Shown in pieces: positions 62,245 to 64,000 of a stretch of 64,000 bases of DNA. The notes under the pieces are model-generated. The model was not told the origin of the DNA. It did not search any database and worked only from the letters and a program-made list of their open reading frames with translations. Position numbers and translations under genes: made by a program. The stretch is from Burkholderia mayonis (GTDB lineage: Bacteria > Pseudomonadota > Gammaproteobacteria > Burkholderiales > Burkholderiaceae). Position 1 is the first letter of the stretch, and every line of letters begins with the position of its first letter. The stretch spans positions 2,542,001-2,606,000 of the forward strand of contig NZ_CP013387.1 in the NCBI RefSeq assembly GCF_001523745.2, written 5' to 3'.

Positions 62245-63159
62245 ATGGATCAATCGTTTCAGGTCAATCTCAATCGTCTGCGTTACTTCCACGCGACTCT
62301 CGAACACGGATCGATCCGCGCGGCGGCTGAACGGCTGAACACCGCGCCATCCGTCGTCAGCCGGCAGTTGCAGCTGCTCGAGAGCGAGATCGGCGCGCCG
62401 CTGTTCGAGCGCCGGCAGCACGGCATGATCGCGACCGAAGCCGCCGCCCTCCTCGTCGAATACACGCACGCGTGCCGGATCGGATTAGAGCAATTCCACG
62501 AATCGCTGCACGGCGAACTGCGCGGGCGCGTCGAAATCGCGCTGACGGTCGGTTATGTCGAGGATCTGATGGATTCCGTCGTCACTGAATTTCTGCATCG
62601 CCACCCGCACGTAGCCGTCGAACTGAACGTGCGCACCGCGGACGGCGTCGTAGATGACGTATTACGCAAACGTGCGCATATCGGCCTCACGTACAATCCG
62701 TCACTGCCGCCCGAGATTCGCGAATGCCTGAGCGTCGCGCATCCGACGTTTCTCGCGGTCGCGCCCGCTCATCCGCTCGCGATGCGCGGCGAGCCGCTCG
62801 AGCTGCGCGAGGCGGTCGGCTATCCACTCGCGCTGATGCCCGCGCCGTACTACGGCGTCGGACAGATCGTGCACACCGTCGCGCATGCGGAGAACATTCC
62901 GCTCGCGCCGCGGCTCGTCACGAACTCGGTGCCCGCGATGCGGCGTTTCGTGCGCTCGGGCAACGGCGTCGCGTTCCTCACGCGTCTGCTGATCGAGGAA
63001 GATCTCGAACGCGGCGAGATCGTCGCGCTGCGGATGCGCAATCCGCTGTTCAACTCGCCTTGCGGCAAGGTGCTCGTTCATAACGAACGCGCGCTGCCGC
63101 GCGCGGCGAATGAAATCCTCACGCGGATCGTGCGGGATTTGCCATCGTTCAAGGTTTGA
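62245..63159 (+). CDS. LysR-family transcriptional regulator
   Basis: 304 residues from the ATG at 62245. The winged helix is LNRLRYFHATLEHGSIRAAA followed by ERLNTAPSVVSRQLQLLESE and GAPLFERRQHGM. The effector domain (about 90-300) has GRVEIALTVGYVEDLMDSVV and the usual FVRSGNGVAFLTRLL late block. It is divergent to the MFS-M81 operon with a palindrome between, so it most likely controls that operon in response to its substrate. Autoregulation is expected. Confidence 0.92.
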   Translation: MDQSFQVNLNRLRYFHATLEHGSIRAAAERLNTAPSVVSRQLQLLESEIGAPLFERRQHGMIATEAAALLVEYTHACRIGLEQFHESLHGELRGRVEIALTVGYVEDLMDSVVTEFLHRHPHVAVELNVRTADGVVDDVLRKRAHIGLTYNPSLPPEIRECLSVAHPTFLAVAPAHPLAMRGEPLELREAVGYPLALMPAPYYGVGQIVHTVAHAENIPLAPRLVTNSVPAMRRFVRSGNGVAFLTRLLIEEDLERGEIVALRMRNPLFNSPCGKVLVHNERALPRAANEILTRIVRDLPSFKV

Positions 63160-63952
63160 TGCGCGATATGCGGGCCGTCGGCCGTCGCCGGCGATGTATG
63201 CCGCTTCCGGTTCATATGCGCGTGCGGACGACAACGCGCGACGCGGGCGACGCGGGCGACGCGCATGATGCACGCCGAGCTCCGCACCCGAAGACCGTTC
63301 GCTCAATCCATTCTCCGAACCCATTCATGAATCGAATCTGCCGCGCGAGCGGACGGGGAAGCGTTCCGCCCACGCCGTGCTGATGGTCGGGTCTGTCGAT
63401 CGATGACGCATCGCTTCCCTTGGCGTCGGCGCATTCATTCGGCAAACGTCGGGCAACGACATTCGCCGACGGCCGATGCTCGACGACGACGTCGATACCG
63501 AAGATATCCGGCATCCGTCCGCACGCGCAGCCGCCGTCAATCCGCTACGCATTCATGCACGCAATGTGTGCACATTAGCCGCACCACTTTCGGCATTCAA
63601 AGCGTATTCGCCCAATCGTTTCCCGAAACGAAACGATTCTCGGCATATGTCGCGCATTCCGATGTCGCGCCGTTTCGCAAACGCCGGCAGTCCGGCCGAG
63701 CGTATCCCTTGTTTTGACCATCGCCGCGCGCCCGGGCCGGACTTTGCTCGCCTGTCCACGCGCGCAGGAATATATATGCGACGATGGACGCCGCCGTCCG
63801 TCGCAACGCACACGCCATGTACGCGTCGGAACGTCCGTTGCTTGCATTCTCGATTCACGGCCGCCCGCCGGGGTCGGTCGAACGCCACCGCGGCGAGCAC
63901 GCGGCGCGCAAGCCGAGTCTCGCGCGTCCTCGCCGCCCGTCAGGAGCACGCG
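63160..63952. other. Intergenic region at the right end
   Basis: About 790 bases without a recognisable gene. A short 9-bp repeat (CGACGCGGG, just under three copies) lies at about 63238-63264. Open frames are arginine-rich shadows. The last part holds the ribosome site of the gene starting at 63953. Confidence 0.4.
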
Positions 63953-64000
63953 ATGCGGATACTCGAAGCAATCGCCCTGCTGTTCTCGCGCGCCGCCGGC
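63953..64000 (+). CDS. Start of a gene cut by the window edge
   Basis: Sixteen codons, MRILEAIALLFSRAAG, after CAGGAG six bases before the ATG. The good ribosome site and hydrophobic start suggest a real coding region, perhaps with a membrane or signal segment. Product cannot be told. Confidence 0.5.
   Translation, partial: MRILEAIALLFSRAAG

Overview
The window is GC-rich beta-proteobacterial DNA that reads as Burkholderia, probably the pseudomallei group and probably the second chromosome. The reasons are very strong G/C third-position bias, a ZmpA-type M4 protease, a complete Flp/Tad pilus locus of Burkholderia layout, and many small catabolic operons each with its own regulator. The species and replicon are inferences. 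No rRNA, tRNA or CRISPR array was seen.

Layout. 0-2 kb: the end of a ribose-type sugar ABC operon (permease cut by the window edge, then the periplasmic binding protein). 2-5.2 kb: a RclA/Lpd-type flavoprotein disulfide reductase, then decayed DNA with a broken GGDEF gene and an ABC-ATPase fragment. 5.2-10.6 kb: a four-gene minus-strand biosynthetic operon (adenylation-carrier-thioesterase enzyme, NAD-dependent epimerase, SnoaL-like protein, O-methyltransferase). 11.8-17.1 kb: a four-gene operon for glycerate or sugar-diacid use (MFS importer, glycerate kinase, pyruvate kinase, CdaR-type regulator). 17.5-24 kb: DNA polymerase II with an in-frame hexanucleotide repeat, a hemolysin-III family membrane protein and ZmpA.

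24.4-32.3 kb is an accessory island of lower GC, bounded by two unrelated IS5-family transposase fragments and carrying an intact IS701-family element. Its cargo has no obvious described counterpart: a JmjC/cupin 2-oxoglutarate oxygenase, a 171-residue protein made almost entirely of octapeptide repeats, and divergent to them a 57-residue protein, a tandem heme-oxygenase-like (HDO) diiron protein, and an overlapping gene resembling an aldehyde dehydrogenase or acyl-CoA reductase. I regard this as the best candidate for an undescribed peptide- or metabolite-modifying system.

32.8-38.2 kb: a frameshifted Lrp/AsnC pseudogene and a five-gene overlapping operon for lipid-linked sugar transfer (two GT87, GT2, methyltransferase, GtrA). 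39.4-52.3 kb: the tad locus (two Flp pilins, prepilin peptidase, an AAA ATPase, RcpC, RcpA, a lipoprotein, TadG, two TadE-like, TadZ, TadA, TadB, TadC), preceded by a conspicuous tandem repeat. 52.5-58.7 kb: amino-acid genes (Lrp regulator, aromatic aminotransferase, RidA, porin, amino-acid permease, GntR/FCD regulator). 59.3-63.2 kb: an M81/MlrC peptidase and MFS transporter pair facing a LysR regulator. A further gene begins at the right edge.
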